Shown here piece after piece: positions 12,190-50,697 of a DNA stretch of 64,000 bases. Both the position numbers and the translations under genes were made by a program. Below the pieces are notes generated by a model. The model saw only the letters and a list, made by a program, of their open reading frames with translations. It had not been told where the DNA came from and ran no database searches. The stretch is from Doris montereyensis (Eukaryota; Mollusca; Gastropoda; Nudibranchia; Dorididae): positions 1 to 64,000 of the forward strand of contig JAXRKP010000981.1 of assembly GCA_037039925.1 (NCBI GenBank). Reading direction: 5' to 3'. How positions within the stretch are numbered: the first letter of the stretch is position 1; each line of letters starts with the position of its first letter.

Positions 12190-13221
12190 TGTGATGTCGT
12201 TCATTTTAACTTATATTAATAATAATAGTAGCGCATTTGTAGAGAGCCTCTTATCCATCCAAAATGCTTGATGGCACATTTACAGTAAAATATTAAGCAA
12301 AATTCCAGATTATTTTTAATGCACAGCAAAAACGTATGCTAGGTACCATTTATAAAACACACAAAAAATGTAGAAATAAACTTTTAAACTAAGAGGAACC
12401 AAATGTTTTTATGAAAAGTTTGGTCTTCAGATACTTTTTACAAATTTGAAATGAAGGGCTACTTCTTCTTCTTCTTCCTCTTCTTCTTCATCGAGATGTA
12501 AAAACCTCCTATGGGGAGGGCAGGTCTACATTGTACAATCTCAAAAAGGTTGATCCATCCATACACAGTATAGCGCATATAACACATGTTTTGAAAGAGA
12601 TGTTATTTTATAACAGAGGGGCAACATGACTGAAGACCTGTCAATAAAAGATGATTTCTTAGTTGGCATGGTGATTAATAGGGAATTTGGTGATCTTAAT
12701 GCTCTATTGGGTTGGCAAAAAAGACCAGTTCTTGTAACATAGGATGGGACAAGACCGTTCAGATATTTGATACAATAAAAAAATAAAAAAATATATATCT
12801 TGCAATTACTCTGGAAGCCAGTGTAGTTCTGTTAATACTGGCGTGATTGACTCACTTTGTTAATTAGTTCAGCCTTATTCTGAAGCCTTTTCGATCTCTG
12901 AATCAGTATTTTGGTGCAGATGTGAGAGCATTGTAATAATCCATACGACTTAGAATTAGGATGTAACAAGCATTTTGAAGTTGCTTGGTCTAGAATATAT
13001 ATTATCTTGCTAATATTCTTTAAATGAAAATTGCAGCTCTGAATTTTTTAGTAACATGTTCTATCACTGAAAGTTCATGATGTAAATAACATTCAAGGTT
13101 TGAAAATATTTACATGTAATACCAATAATCGATTCTGATAGATTAACTTTTTTTAAACAAAAAACATTTTTACTCTAACTTAAACCTTTCTTGCTAAATT
13201 ACATAATTTCAGTCTTGTCCC
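12190..13221 (+). repeat. Dispersed repeat, left part, interrupted by a LINE insertion
   Basis: Contains GCGCATTTGTAGAGAGCC, CTCTGGAAGCCAGTGTAG and ATAATTTCAGTCTTGTC, words shared by a dispersed repeat of marine invertebrates (from memory). It continues at 15409 after the inserted LINE. A related 5' part is at 40205-40640. A short TTC tract with a LINE-tail look on the minus strand lies at 12466-12540. Confidence 0.5.
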
Positions 13222-15408
13222 TGTAGAACCAGAAATGTTAATACGTCCCCCAACCTGTTTACAGAGACTTTAATGGGGGAAAAAACAGCACATGAAGCCA
13301 TTCCAATAGGATATAAATTGAATTATCACACAATTCTGGTCAGAGGAATTGGAAAATCTTACCTTGAAGTCACAGACACTAGGAACCAGGCAGAACAACA
13401 GAAATCATAGAAAATAATATCATCCTCAAACAGAAAGAAGCAAAGTTGAAGAAAAAAAGACACAGAAATATCAAGATAGCAGTGAAGAGAAAAAAAAAAC
13501 ACCCCGACTGAACTTTGATAAAGAAGAATCGGAAATATGAAAGCTCGCAAAATCACTAAATAGAGAAAAATCACAAAACAGCCCAATAGCATTGGCAAAA
13601 GAAGAAAAAAAACATTGTCTTAAAAGGAATTTGCGACGGAATTTATGGATTTCTTTCTGTCAGTTTGCAACAATTATATCGATGAGACTCAAGAAAAGGA
13701 CATTGAGCGACAAAACAAGGAGAAGGAAATGGTAGAACCAGAAGAGGAAGAAACATGCATGTCATCCCCATTCACCGTAAAAGGCTGCAATGAGCAATCA
13801 GCAAACTATTGACTAAATGTGCACCAGGACCGGATGGAATAACAAATGACATGATATTGCATTTAGGGAATCCAGGCCATACAGAAACTTCTACAAATTT
13901 TCAACAGCAGTTAGAAACATGGGAAAATGTCACCACTTTGAAAAAAAGACTATCCTCACACCTATCACAAACAAGGAAAACCCGGAAACGAGACCAGCAG
14001 TTATTTCCTAATCAGCCTGACCAGCTGTCTATGCAAATTAATGGAGAGGATAATCAATGCAAGACTCATGTGGTTCCTTCCCAGTAAAAACATTCTAATG
14101 AAAGAAGAGCAAGGACAGATTTAGAAAATACAGATCAACGGAAGACCAAGTGACATATACAGCTCAAGAGTTGAAGAAGGCTTACAGAACAAAAAGCAAA
14201 CATCACTCTTGTCGGAGTAGACATGGAAAAAGCGTTTGAGTATGGAGAACTGGACTGTTGAGCAAACTATTGAAAATGGGAGAAATAAAATTGTACACCT
14301 GGGTAGCAAGGAATACCTAAACCAGAGAAAAGCAACAGTGGATATTGGAAAAACTAGAAGCAAAACAACACTCCTCAATCACAGAGTTCTCCAGGGGTGG
14401 CGTTTTCTCACCGACATCATTCTTGATATTCATGAATGACCTGGAAATTTTGGTATCCCCTTGAGTAAATGGATCCGGTTATGCAGATCATTTATCTACC
14501 TCATCAGCACAGAAGACAAGGTCTGTACAGCTCAAAAAAAGATGCAGATAACACTGAACTACTTGGAAGAATGGACAAAGAGAATGGTACATGTCTGAAA
14601 ATGCCATCAAGACAACCTATTCAATCTTCAGCCTCTCTACTAAATATCAAGCCAAAATGAAAATAGGAGCAAGGCTTTTGAGAAGGAGGATACTCCTAAA
14701 TATTTTGGAGCAACTTTTGACCAAAGATTGACCCGGAAATCACATCGTGGAAAAACGCAAGAAAGCAACAAAAGAAGTGCACTACTGAAAAAGCTGTCAG
14801 GAACGGAGTGGGGATAGGGCCATTCGGTCCTCAGGGTGACCTGCACAGCATGTGTCAGGCCACTTCTTGAGTGTGGGATGGCGGAGTGAGGAACCACAGC
14901 GGCATCGGGCTTTCGGAGGGTCAGAATGATCCAAAATCAAAGCCTCCAGGATAATAACGGGCAGTGCGAACATCACCTATCGCAAAGTGGCGTGTCCAAT
15001 GGCCTTAAAGATGGAATGGGACATGGGAATGTTGATCCAGTGTGCTGGAATAAAAAAATGACTGGGAGTGCACCCATTGAGCCAATGGATGAATGGATCA
15101 GTAGGGGAATGTTTACTCCCTTAGTCTTTGGTCAGCAAGACCCACCTGCAAGGCAGTTAGGAGACTCATGAAGACGGGACCGCCTTATCCCCGTACAGGT
15201 GCTTACAGATGTTACTGGACCAGAACACTGAACATATTCTCCAGCAATGTCCGCTCCACACATCAAGTAAGCAGCGGTGTGGCCGGGAAGGCGCCTCTGA
15301 CAAAGGGCTCTGCGGCCCTATGGAGTGTCTGCAAAGACTTGCATTTCATGAAGACAATCCGCATCCTGATCTGACCCGCTGGCAGAAGATCGACGAAGAA
15401 GATGAAGA
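13222..15408 (+). mobile_element. Jockey-like LINE, 5'-truncated and decayed, flanked by 11-bp target-site duplication
   Basis: Broken frames read CAPGPDGITNDMILHLGNPG (13812), RKYRSTEDQVTYTAQEL (14123), a weak VDMEKAFEYGELD, FMNDLEI (14430), then DQNTEHILQQCPLH near the end. It finishes in a GACGAAGAAGATGAAGA tail. Both ends carry AGTCTTGTCCC (13211-13221 and 15409-15419), a clean insertion signature. An antisense match to the RTE 5' module sits at about 15108-15200. Too many stops and frameshifts to be active. Confidence 0.75.
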
Positions 15409-16250
15409 AGTCTTGTCCCCATTCAATTTTAGCTTTTGGATATTATCCTTGTCTTCAATTGTCATAACGTTGATCAGTCTTTTGGTGAGAAACATTTCAC
15501 CATCGACGCAACGTGGGGAAATAGTGGTGGATGTCATCAGCACACAATGATGATCAACATTGAAGCTGTTTATAATAGCACTAAAGAGTTCTGTATGAGG
15601 GTGTTACAAAAGCAATTCAAGTACTGAACCTTGAGGTACACCATGATGTTAGAGGGACTGAATAAGATTCAAATTTATGGCCAATCTTTATCGATTGTGT
15701 TTTGTCAGACAAGTAAGATCTAAACCAATCAAGGACTTGTCCACTAAATTTGAAAACTTCATTACAAATCTTTTCAGTAGCATGTTCTGGTCGATTGTGT
15801 CAAAGCAACACTTAAGTTAAGTAATATCAAGAGAACATATTTTCCACTATCATGATATTTGACAATGACATTGCATTGTGTACCCGCATCAATGCACTTT
15901 CTGTACAATGGTTGTGTCGGTAAGCAAAGGAAAAATTTGAAAAAAAACGTAATTTTCATTGAGATTTTGACAGACTCGTTGTAACACAATCTTTGGATTA
16001 TTTTAGAGAATAAACTTTTGGTTGGATACAGATCTAAAATTCAGAAGTTTCTACTATCTAAAGCTGGTTTCTAAAGTTGGTTTAACAATGGCATTTTTTA
16101 TACTACAATTAATATCAGATAATAACGAACAATTCACGATGTAAATAATACCCGGTATAAAGGTTTTATGGCATTTTCTAATCAGCCAAGTTTGGTCAGA
16201 GTCTAACGAGCTTGCTTGAGGATCATTTCAACTATCATTTCTGCTACTGG
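15409..16250 (+). repeat. Dispersed repeat, right part, continuing from 13221
   Basis: Starts in the second target-site duplication and continues with CATTCAATTTTAGC, GTCATCAGCACACAATGATG and TGAACCTTGAGGTACACC. The order fits the same repeat as 12190-13221 once the LINE is removed. Confidence 0.45.
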
Positions 16251-16716
16251 CCTGAAGGTGTTAAATCTTTTCAAGGTGCCCAAAGCTAGTATTACGTCGA
16301 TGAATAGCACGCAGGTTAGGGTGCCCAGATACTTCCTGTTGTCACAGATCTTTTAGTAAACAAAGTTTTCAAATCGCTATGCCAGTTTACTGGGACATTC
16401 ACAAGTATGACATATGATATAAATATACTTATACGATAGTATTTGGTTTTTTTGTTTAACAGATACATTCTTATTGCCTTGGTTCTTAGAGAACACATAG
16501 ACATGTTTAAAAATATATTTTGAATAGGTAATAATTAGAAACACATTTAAATATTGAGTATATTTCATATGTCTGTATGTATCTTATGTATATTATGTAT
16601 GTGTGTATATACCAACAACAGATGTTTTTTTCATTGTTCTTTCACTGCACTATAGTTATATTCATATGATTTTTACATGTCCGTAACCAAATTCTCCCTT
16701 GTAACATGAATATAGA

Positions 16717-16855
<139 letters not shown>

Positions 16856-16977
16856 TGCTATGTTTTTATCGTTAATTTTAAAAACAATTTGTATAGCTAG
16901 AATATTATCATTGTTTTACATGCTGATTCATATTTTATGTCTAAAAAAATGATTTAACTGTTTCAACCTTTCAATCG

Positions 16978-17297
<320 letters not shown>

Positions 17298-17390
17298 CAG
17301 ATAGTTATTCTTGTATAATTATAATCTTTGTTGTCATTTTTCTTCTTGTTCTTGTTCTTGTTCGTGTTGTCGTTCTTCTTGTTCTTGTTC

Positions 17391-17843
17391 TTTCTTCTTC
17401 TTCTTCTTCTTCTTCTTCTTCTTCTTCTTCTTCTTCTTCTTCTTCTTCTTCTTCTTCTTCTTCTTCTTCTTCTCCTTCTTCTTCTTCTTCTTCTTCTTCT
17501 TCTTCTTCTTCTTCTTCTTCTTCTTCTTCTTCTTCTTCTTCTTCTTCTTCTTCTTCTTCTTCTTCTTCTTCTTCTTCTTCTTCTTCTTCTTCTTCTTCTT
17601 CTTCTTCTTCTTCTTCTTCTTCTTCTTCTTCTTCTTCTTCTTCTTCTTCTTCTTCTTCTTCTTCTTCTTCTTTCTTCTTCTTCTTCTTCTTCTTCTTCTT
17701 CTTCTTCTTCTTCTTCTTCTTCTTCTTCTTCTTCTTCTTCTTCTTCTTCTTCTTCTTCTTCTTCTTCTTCTTCTTCTTCTTCTTCTTCTTCTTCTTCTTC
17801 TTCTTCTTCTTCTTCTTCTTCTTCTTCTTCTTCTTCTTCTTCT
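17391..17843. repeat. (TTC)n/(GAA)n array, about 450 bp
   Basis: Almost uninterrupted TTC, with one CTCC variant near 17472 and one phase slip near 17672. It generates open poly-Leu, poly-Ser, poly-Phe and antisense poly-Glu, poly-Arg and poly-Lys frames that are not genes. Confidence 0.98.
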
Positions 17844-17952
17844 CGAAATGGACATGGACGAGGTTTTGGGGTCAATTTTATTATTATAAGAATGCATGCA
17901 TATTATTATTATTTATTTCATGTTAATCATATTTTTTGCAAAGAGATTAAAA

Positions 17953-18230
17953 TGTGGGGACGCAGTGGTCCAAAAGCAAGGCCTCTCAATCAAAAGGTTA
18001 TGGGTTCAAACCCTGGCAGTTTGAAAAAATTTTCTTAGGTTTTTTAGGTGAAACCTATCCCCAAGTTCAGGTAGATGGATCGGCACATATCGCGACGGAG
18101 ACGATAAAAAGGAGATTCTATGTGTAGATCATGACTATGTGCATGTTAATGATCTCTTGGCTGTTTACAGAGCTGATCCGGAAAATCCCATACAAAGAAT
18201 AGGGCTGGGCAAAGATCAAATTAAAGATGA
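17953..18230 (+). mobile_element. tRNA-derived SINE, copy a
   Basis: Head GCAGTGGTCCAAAAGCAAGG with a B-box-like GGTTCAAACCC, then a body with CAGGTAGATGGATCGGCAC, GACGATAAAAAGGAG and GCTGTTTACAG. Same family as 31043, 54077, 56263 and 61149. Confidence 0.7.
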
Positions 18231-18782
18231 AACTTTTCGAACTTTCCAATTGACTTCAACGCTCGAGCATGACAGGCAAGATCGAGCATGATCTTATAAT
18301 ATTTATACCGTCACAAGAGAAGAGAATCGTATATAAGATAGCATGTCTCACATTCAGCTGCATTCATGTCACTGCCCCCGGCTATCTAAAATGTGTCCCT
18401 AAAGTTCAACACCCCAATCGTCCTCTTAGATCATAACAATCTTTGCAACTGAAGAAAGTGTCACTAAGACAAAATTTCAAGAACGTTCTTCACCTTTTCG
18501 GTGCCAGCTATATGCAATGTTTTGTCCGTTAAATCTAGAAATTATACAACCCTTCTCTTGGGGGGGAGGGGGCGGTGGGGGAGATGCTGTAACTATATTT
18601 TATGAATCCAGGGCTGAGCGTTCATAAAGCTTTTTAGTATGGAGGCTTAGATCCAGGGTCAAACTCGGAAAACAAATCGGTACCTTAAGCCACTAAAAGA
18701 CAAGTTAGTGGAAGGGAGCTGTCAAATGTCAAAGGTCGAGCTTCGGCTTTTCAACTTTGAATGTCGAGCATTGAAAATCGAG

Positions 18783-18834
18783 CTATAAAAGGTAAATATT
18801 AAACCAAAAGGAAGAGAAATCAAATTATTAATGC
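18783..18834 (+). mobile_element. Short RTE-like LINE fragment just upstream of copy 2
   Basis: About 50 bp (GCTATAAAAGGTAAATATTA then AACCAAAAGGAAGAGAAATC) is nearly identical to the endonuclease region of copy 2 at 19481-19530. It could be a separate tiny insertion or a rearranged piece of the same copy. Confidence 0.6.
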
Positions 18835-18910
18835 CCAGCCCCACCAAAGACTCCGAGGTTACCTAAATTGTGGATCTGATAAATATATCAATAAATTAGT
18901 AACCTTCAGC

Positions 18911-21900
18911 CGGGCAGTGGACAGATAAGCACATGTACAGAGATAAGGCGGTCCCGCCCACCACGAGTCTCCTGTTGCCCTCCAGGTGGGTCTTGGTTGA
19001 CCAAAGGGTAAGGGAATTAACCCTGACAGAAAACAACCAGCTGCCTTACAAATAACAAGTCCGTGGAGTAGGGGCCTCAAGGTGGCAATCCCAGCATCTA
19101 CCTAGGGTACGGTGGGGCTAAGCCCCTGCTTATCCAAAACCAAACTGATCCAAGTACTAAATATGATGATATACCCGGATTAAACTGACGACGATTCTGG
19201 AAAAGAACACGGACTGTGATTTTTGGAATATGGAATATTAAGACAATAAATGGAAAAAAAAAGTTAAAATTTGCTGAAGAAATGGAAAATTTCAAAGTAA
19301 ACATTTTGGCCATTAAAGAAACAAAGAAAAAAGGACAAGGAATACAAAAATGTAGGACCAAATCATACTATAATCTTCTCACGAGTATATGTCAAAGAGC
19401 AAGAGCAGGAACATGCCTCCTAATGCATAAGAGGTAAGAAACGCTTCTAGAAAGTTAGAAATGTATAAGTCCACTGGCTATAAAAGGTAAATATTAAACC
19501 AAAAGGAAGAGAAATCAAATTATTAATAGCTTATGGACCAAACGAAGATGCCACCAAAGAAGAAAAAGATATCTTTAAAAATAATTTACAAATAGCTGCA
19601 GAGAATCTCAAACCCAAACAGGAACTAATGGTTTTAGGCGATTTAAACGCTAGATTAGGCAACAATATAGAAACAACAGGAGGAGTGATGGGTAAAGAAG
19701 GAGAGACAACAACTTCTCCAAATGAAGAGAGACTAATACATTTTTTGCATAAAGAATAGCATGAAAATAGCTAACATATTTTTTTCTCATAAAGATATCC
19801 ACAAATATACAAGAGTAAAGGAAGACAGATGTGAAAAGTCAATCATAGACTACATAACAGTTAGCAGTTCTTCCTCCTTCTTCTTCTTCTTCTTCTTCTT
19901 CTTCTTCTTTTTTCTTCTCCTTCTTCTTCTTCTTCTTCTTCTTCTTCTTCTTCTTCTTCTTCTTCTTCTTCTTCTTCTTCTTCTTCTTCTTCTTCTTCTT
20001 CTTCTTCTTCTTCTTCTTCTTCTTCTTCTTCTTCTTCTTCTCCTTCTCCTTCTTCTTCTTCTTCTTCTTCTTCTTCTTCTTCTTCTTCTTCTTCTTCTTC
20101 TTCTTCTTCTTCTTCTTCTTCTTCTTCTTCTTCTTCTTCTTCTTCTTCTTCTTCTTCTTCTTCTTCTTCTTCTTCTTCTTCTTCTTCTTCTTCTTCTTCT
20201 TCTTCTTCTTCTTCTTCTTCTTCTTCTTCTTCTTCTTTTTCTTCTTCTTCTTCTTCTTCTTCTTCTTCTTCTTTCTTCTTCTTCTTCTTCTTCTTCTTCT
20301 TCTTCTTCTTCTTCTTCTTCTTCTTCTTCTTCTTCTTCTTCTTCTTCTTCTTCTTCTTCTTCTTCTTCTTCTTCTTCTTCTTCTTCTTCTTCTTCTTCTT
20401 CTTCTTCTTCCCTTTTTACAGTACAATTGATGCAAGAGAAAAACAGAGGAGCTGAAATATTTCGTGATCATCACTTAGTGATTGCAAAAATGAGATTACT
20501 AACTGAATAAAACAGAAAAGGAAAGAGAAGAAAGCTACTAAACTCAAATTAGAAGAACTAAATAAACCAATACTTGCACAGATATACCAATCCAGGATAA
20601 AAATATTTATCAGTGAAAGGTAGATGGATCTAAATGATAACACAATAGAAGAAAAGTGGCAGATGTATAAAGAAACACTCCTCAGTTGTACTGAAGAGGT
20701 CTGTGGTAGGAAACAAATTAAAGGAGATAACAAAAGAATAACTTGATGGAATGATAATGTCAAAACTAAGATCAAAGAAAAGAAAGATGCCTGGAAGACA
20801 CACTTGCAAACAAAGAGGGCAGAGGATAGGATAGATCACGTGAGTAAAAGAATTATCACCAAAGAGGAAGTTAGGAAAGCAAAACATGAACAGTGGGAAG
20901 AATTTGGACAAAGACCAAGAAAGCTATCAAAGAAATCAAAAGCTGTTCTGGGGAGCAATGAAGAGCACGAGAAAGACCAAAGCAGGCCCAATATGACAAA
21001 TTAAGAAGGCCAAAGGAGAAATGATAAAGCATACAGCAAAATCATGGAAACGTGGAGAAACTATTTTCAACAATTACATAATCGCTCCTGGACGTATGCA
21101 ACAAGGAGCACAGACCAATTAGTAAGAGTAACAAGTAATCCAGATGAGACAGCTAAAGACGTAAATATATCAATGGAAGAACTCCAAATAACTATAAGAA
21201 AAGTGAAATTAGAAAGGCCCCAGGAGCAAGTCAAGTTTATCCAGAAAAGATTAAAAACCAAGGGAGAGTCGGCAGACAAACTACTACATGCAATATATCA
21301 ACAAGCATGGAAGTCCAAACAGGTGCCATACGACTGGAAGAAGGAAACGGTAGTGCCAATACACAAGAAAGGATCAACTATGGAATGTTCAAACTACAGA
21401 AGGATATCACTACTTAGCATGCCAGGATTCTGGAAATGAGACTAAGGAAAAGAGTAGATAATCAAATACTACGAAGAGGTGTACAAGGCCATACATTTAC
21501 AATTAGACAAATAATAATAAAAATACCTTGAGAGAAACAGTGACTTACACCTGTGTTTTATTGACGTAGAAAAGGTGTTTGATACTGTCAGGAGGGACGA
21601 ACTATGGCATTCCTTAAAAGAACACAATGTAGAGCAAAATTTAATAGAAGCCATTAAACGTTTTTACAATAAACCAACATGTGCAGTGAGAGTAGCTGGA
21701 AGTGTATGTGAAGAATTTGATGTAGATATAGGAGTAAGACAGGGTTGTATCCTAAGTCCTCTTTTGTTTATCACATTTATGGATTCAGTCGCAAAGGCAT
21801 CCTCAAAATGAAGAAAATGAATGTAGGTAAGTGGAAGCTCAAACCAGTAAATGTATCAATGCTTTCATTTGCTAAAGATTTAGTTTTGTTTGGCAAGTCA

Positions 21901-22617
21901 GAAAAGGATCTTCAGTCGAATATCAACATGATGAATAATGAATTAAATAAAAGAGGAATGAGAGTAAATGCAAAGAAAACCAAAACAATGCTAGTAACTA
22001 GGGAAGTTAAAACACACAATTTTTAATTAGCTACAATTACATAGGAGTAATTCAGAGGGAAAACTAAGAGAAGAAATCAGCCAGAGAACCCAAAAGGCAA
22101 GTGCAATATATAACCATCTGCGAAAAACAATTGTAGGTAACAAGAATTGTCAATAAAAACCAAAATGGCAGTATACAACACAGTTTATGGTCCTACTCTC
22201 CTCTATGGCAGTGAAACCTGGATCTTAGATAGTAAGGGATACAGAAGAGTACAGGCAGCTGAAATGAAATACCTAAGAAGAGTAGTAGGAAAACTAAAAG
22301 AAACAAAATCAAAAAACACAACCATAAGAGATCAAACCAAAGCAGATGGCCTAAAAACTAAGATAGAAATCAATCAACTGAGATGGTTTGGGCATGTTAA
22401 CAGAATGAATGACAAAAGAATAGCTAAATCAGTATACAGTGCTAAAACTCAAGGTAAAAGACCAAAAGGCAGACCTTGGAGAAAGTGGGAAGAAGATATA
22501 AAGACGCATTAAAGCAAAGAAATTCAACCTTTTTTAAGGAATCAGAAAATGTCAGGACATAGCAGCCAGGAGAAAGATCATTTCGGGCATCAAAGCTGAT
22601 AAAGAAAGAAAGAAAGT
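18911..22617 (+). mobile_element. RTE-like non-LTR retrotransposon, copy 2, with a TTC expansion inside its endonuclease
   Basis: The same order as copy 1: 5' module (GGGCAGTGGACAG), endonuclease (VLGDLNARLGNN near 19625), reverse transcriptase ([17 protein letters not shown] segment at 21560; [13 protein letters not shown] at 21733), C-terminal [25 protein letters not shown] and KRPKGRPWRKWEEDI (22462), and AAAG-rich tail. The catalytic box reads FAKD instead of FADD. A TTC array of about 540 bp interrupts the endonuclease region at 19869-20410. Inactive as shown. Confidence 0.88.
19869..20410. repeat. (TTC)n/(GAA)n array, about 540 bp, in phase within the RTE endonuclease frame
   Basis: Copy 1 has a short unexpanded tract at the same site (AGCTCCATTTTTTTTACAGT, near 4515), so the array grew inside this element. 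LINE peptide before it (KSIIDYITVSS) and after it ([18 protein letters not shown]) share one open frame. Confidence 0.97.
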
Positions 22618-22639
22618 AACCTCCAAGATATTCCGTCTT

Positions 22640-22965
22640 GGGCACCATTGTGTCTGACGTTCCGCCTTCTTTAGAGGAAGTAATATCGTGGGGCATACGA
22701 TTGCTGTAACAGGAATCACCCAAGTTGTCCAACATTTGTGAGCAAATGGGGTAAATTTTCTTGCCCAAGGAAAGACACAACGAGATGCCTGAAATGGGGC
22801 TCAAACCCAGTACATCTGGGTCACAAGACAGGAATTCCTTGGGGTGTGGTGACACCTCTCAGTACTCTCTCTTGCTTACATCGTCGCTGTCATCTGACTG
22901 TAACCACTGGCCATCTCGTCTCGTGTTGTGGAACGTGGGTAAAATCAAATAAAATCAAAGGTTAT
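22640..22965 (-). mobile_element. SINE-like repeat (minus), with the tail word GTGGGTAAAATC on plus
   Basis: On the minus strand it shows GGGTTTGAGCCCC (B-box-like) and GTGTCTTTCCTTGGGCAAG. At the plus-strand right end, AACGTGGGTAAAATCAAATA is shared with the tRNA-SINE family. Probably a composite of two SINE pieces. Confidence 0.45.
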
Positions 22966-23659
22966 AAAAATGACTAGAAAAAGCATAATATAATGATCCT
23001 CTTATCAATATTTTGATTAAATACACATATAAATGCAACTGTTATTGAAATCACAAATGAACTGGAATATTGTGTCCTCAGGACAAGAATCAAATCGATG
23101 TTGTTTGGCTTTTATGACCATAGATCTAATTTATAGATCTGTGATATATAGTTATAGTATAGCATGTAGTAATAATTCATTTATAAAGCGCACAAATCCA
23201 TCTAAATGCTCTAGGGAGCTGAGAATAAAGCTTATTATGCACAGACACGAAACAAAAATTCATAACATTATTCGAATGAGTAAGTAAAAAGTACATATTA
23301 TAATCACAACAATTTGATGAAATGGAGAACAGGATTTTCACAACCTAAGATATTGGTTTATAAAGGACATCGTTTTTAATCAAAGTCAAAGGGAAAATAC
23401 TTATTCACAATAATATGCTTTTTAAAAATAGATATATATGCTTTGAGTCTCATTTTGAAAATGTTAAAATTTCTTAATGATTTGATATCTTGGCTGACAC
23501 TATCCACTGACTTATGAGAACACTATGAACAGCCACTCGGAAGCAACAGATATGACTTGAATGCAAAAAAAAACTGTTTAGATATAGTGAATTCTAAGAG
23601 CATTTTCAACCGTTTCCATTTCTTTTTATCTGTTGCCATTGGTATCAGTTTTAATTTGC

Positions 23660-23773
23660 GTCTGTGAAAGAAAATATCGAAATATCGAAAATTATTTTTT
23701 TGTATCGATATAATACGATATATCAGAAGATTACAATATTTCGATCGAAGTCTTTTTCGATACACTCAACACT
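23660..23773. promoter_or_regulatory. TATCGATA-rich repeat immediately upstream of the E4F1 start; likely promoter/5' UTR
   Basis: Contains ATATCGAAATATCGAAA, TATCGATATAATACGATATA and, at its end, CGATACACTCAACACT, the inverse of the AGTGTTG start of the repeat at 11358. The E4F1 ATG follows 13 bp later. No TATA or initiator can be assigned with confidence. A role in transcription is inferred from position only. Confidence 0.45.
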
Positions 23774-23786
23774 TACTAGTCGCAAA

Positions 23787-50581
<26,795 letters not shown>

Positions 50582-50686
50582 TTTGGCAAAATAATAATAT
50601 TGCCCTATGAAATGCGTCAATATTTACCTCAACAAACCTCGTATTGTCATATTGTGTTTAAACCCACAAATTGTAGAAGGCCGATA

Positions 50687-50697
50687 AATAAAATAAA
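50687..50697 (+). terminator. Candidate E4F1 polyadenylation signal
   Basis: Two overlapping AATAAA words (50687-50692 and 50692-50697), about 110 nt after the E4F1 stop codon. Confidence 0.5.

Noticed and set aside
17953..18020. tRNA gene
   Set aside because: Only box-like internal promoter words are present; no cloverleaf can be completed and the body is shared with other SINE copies.
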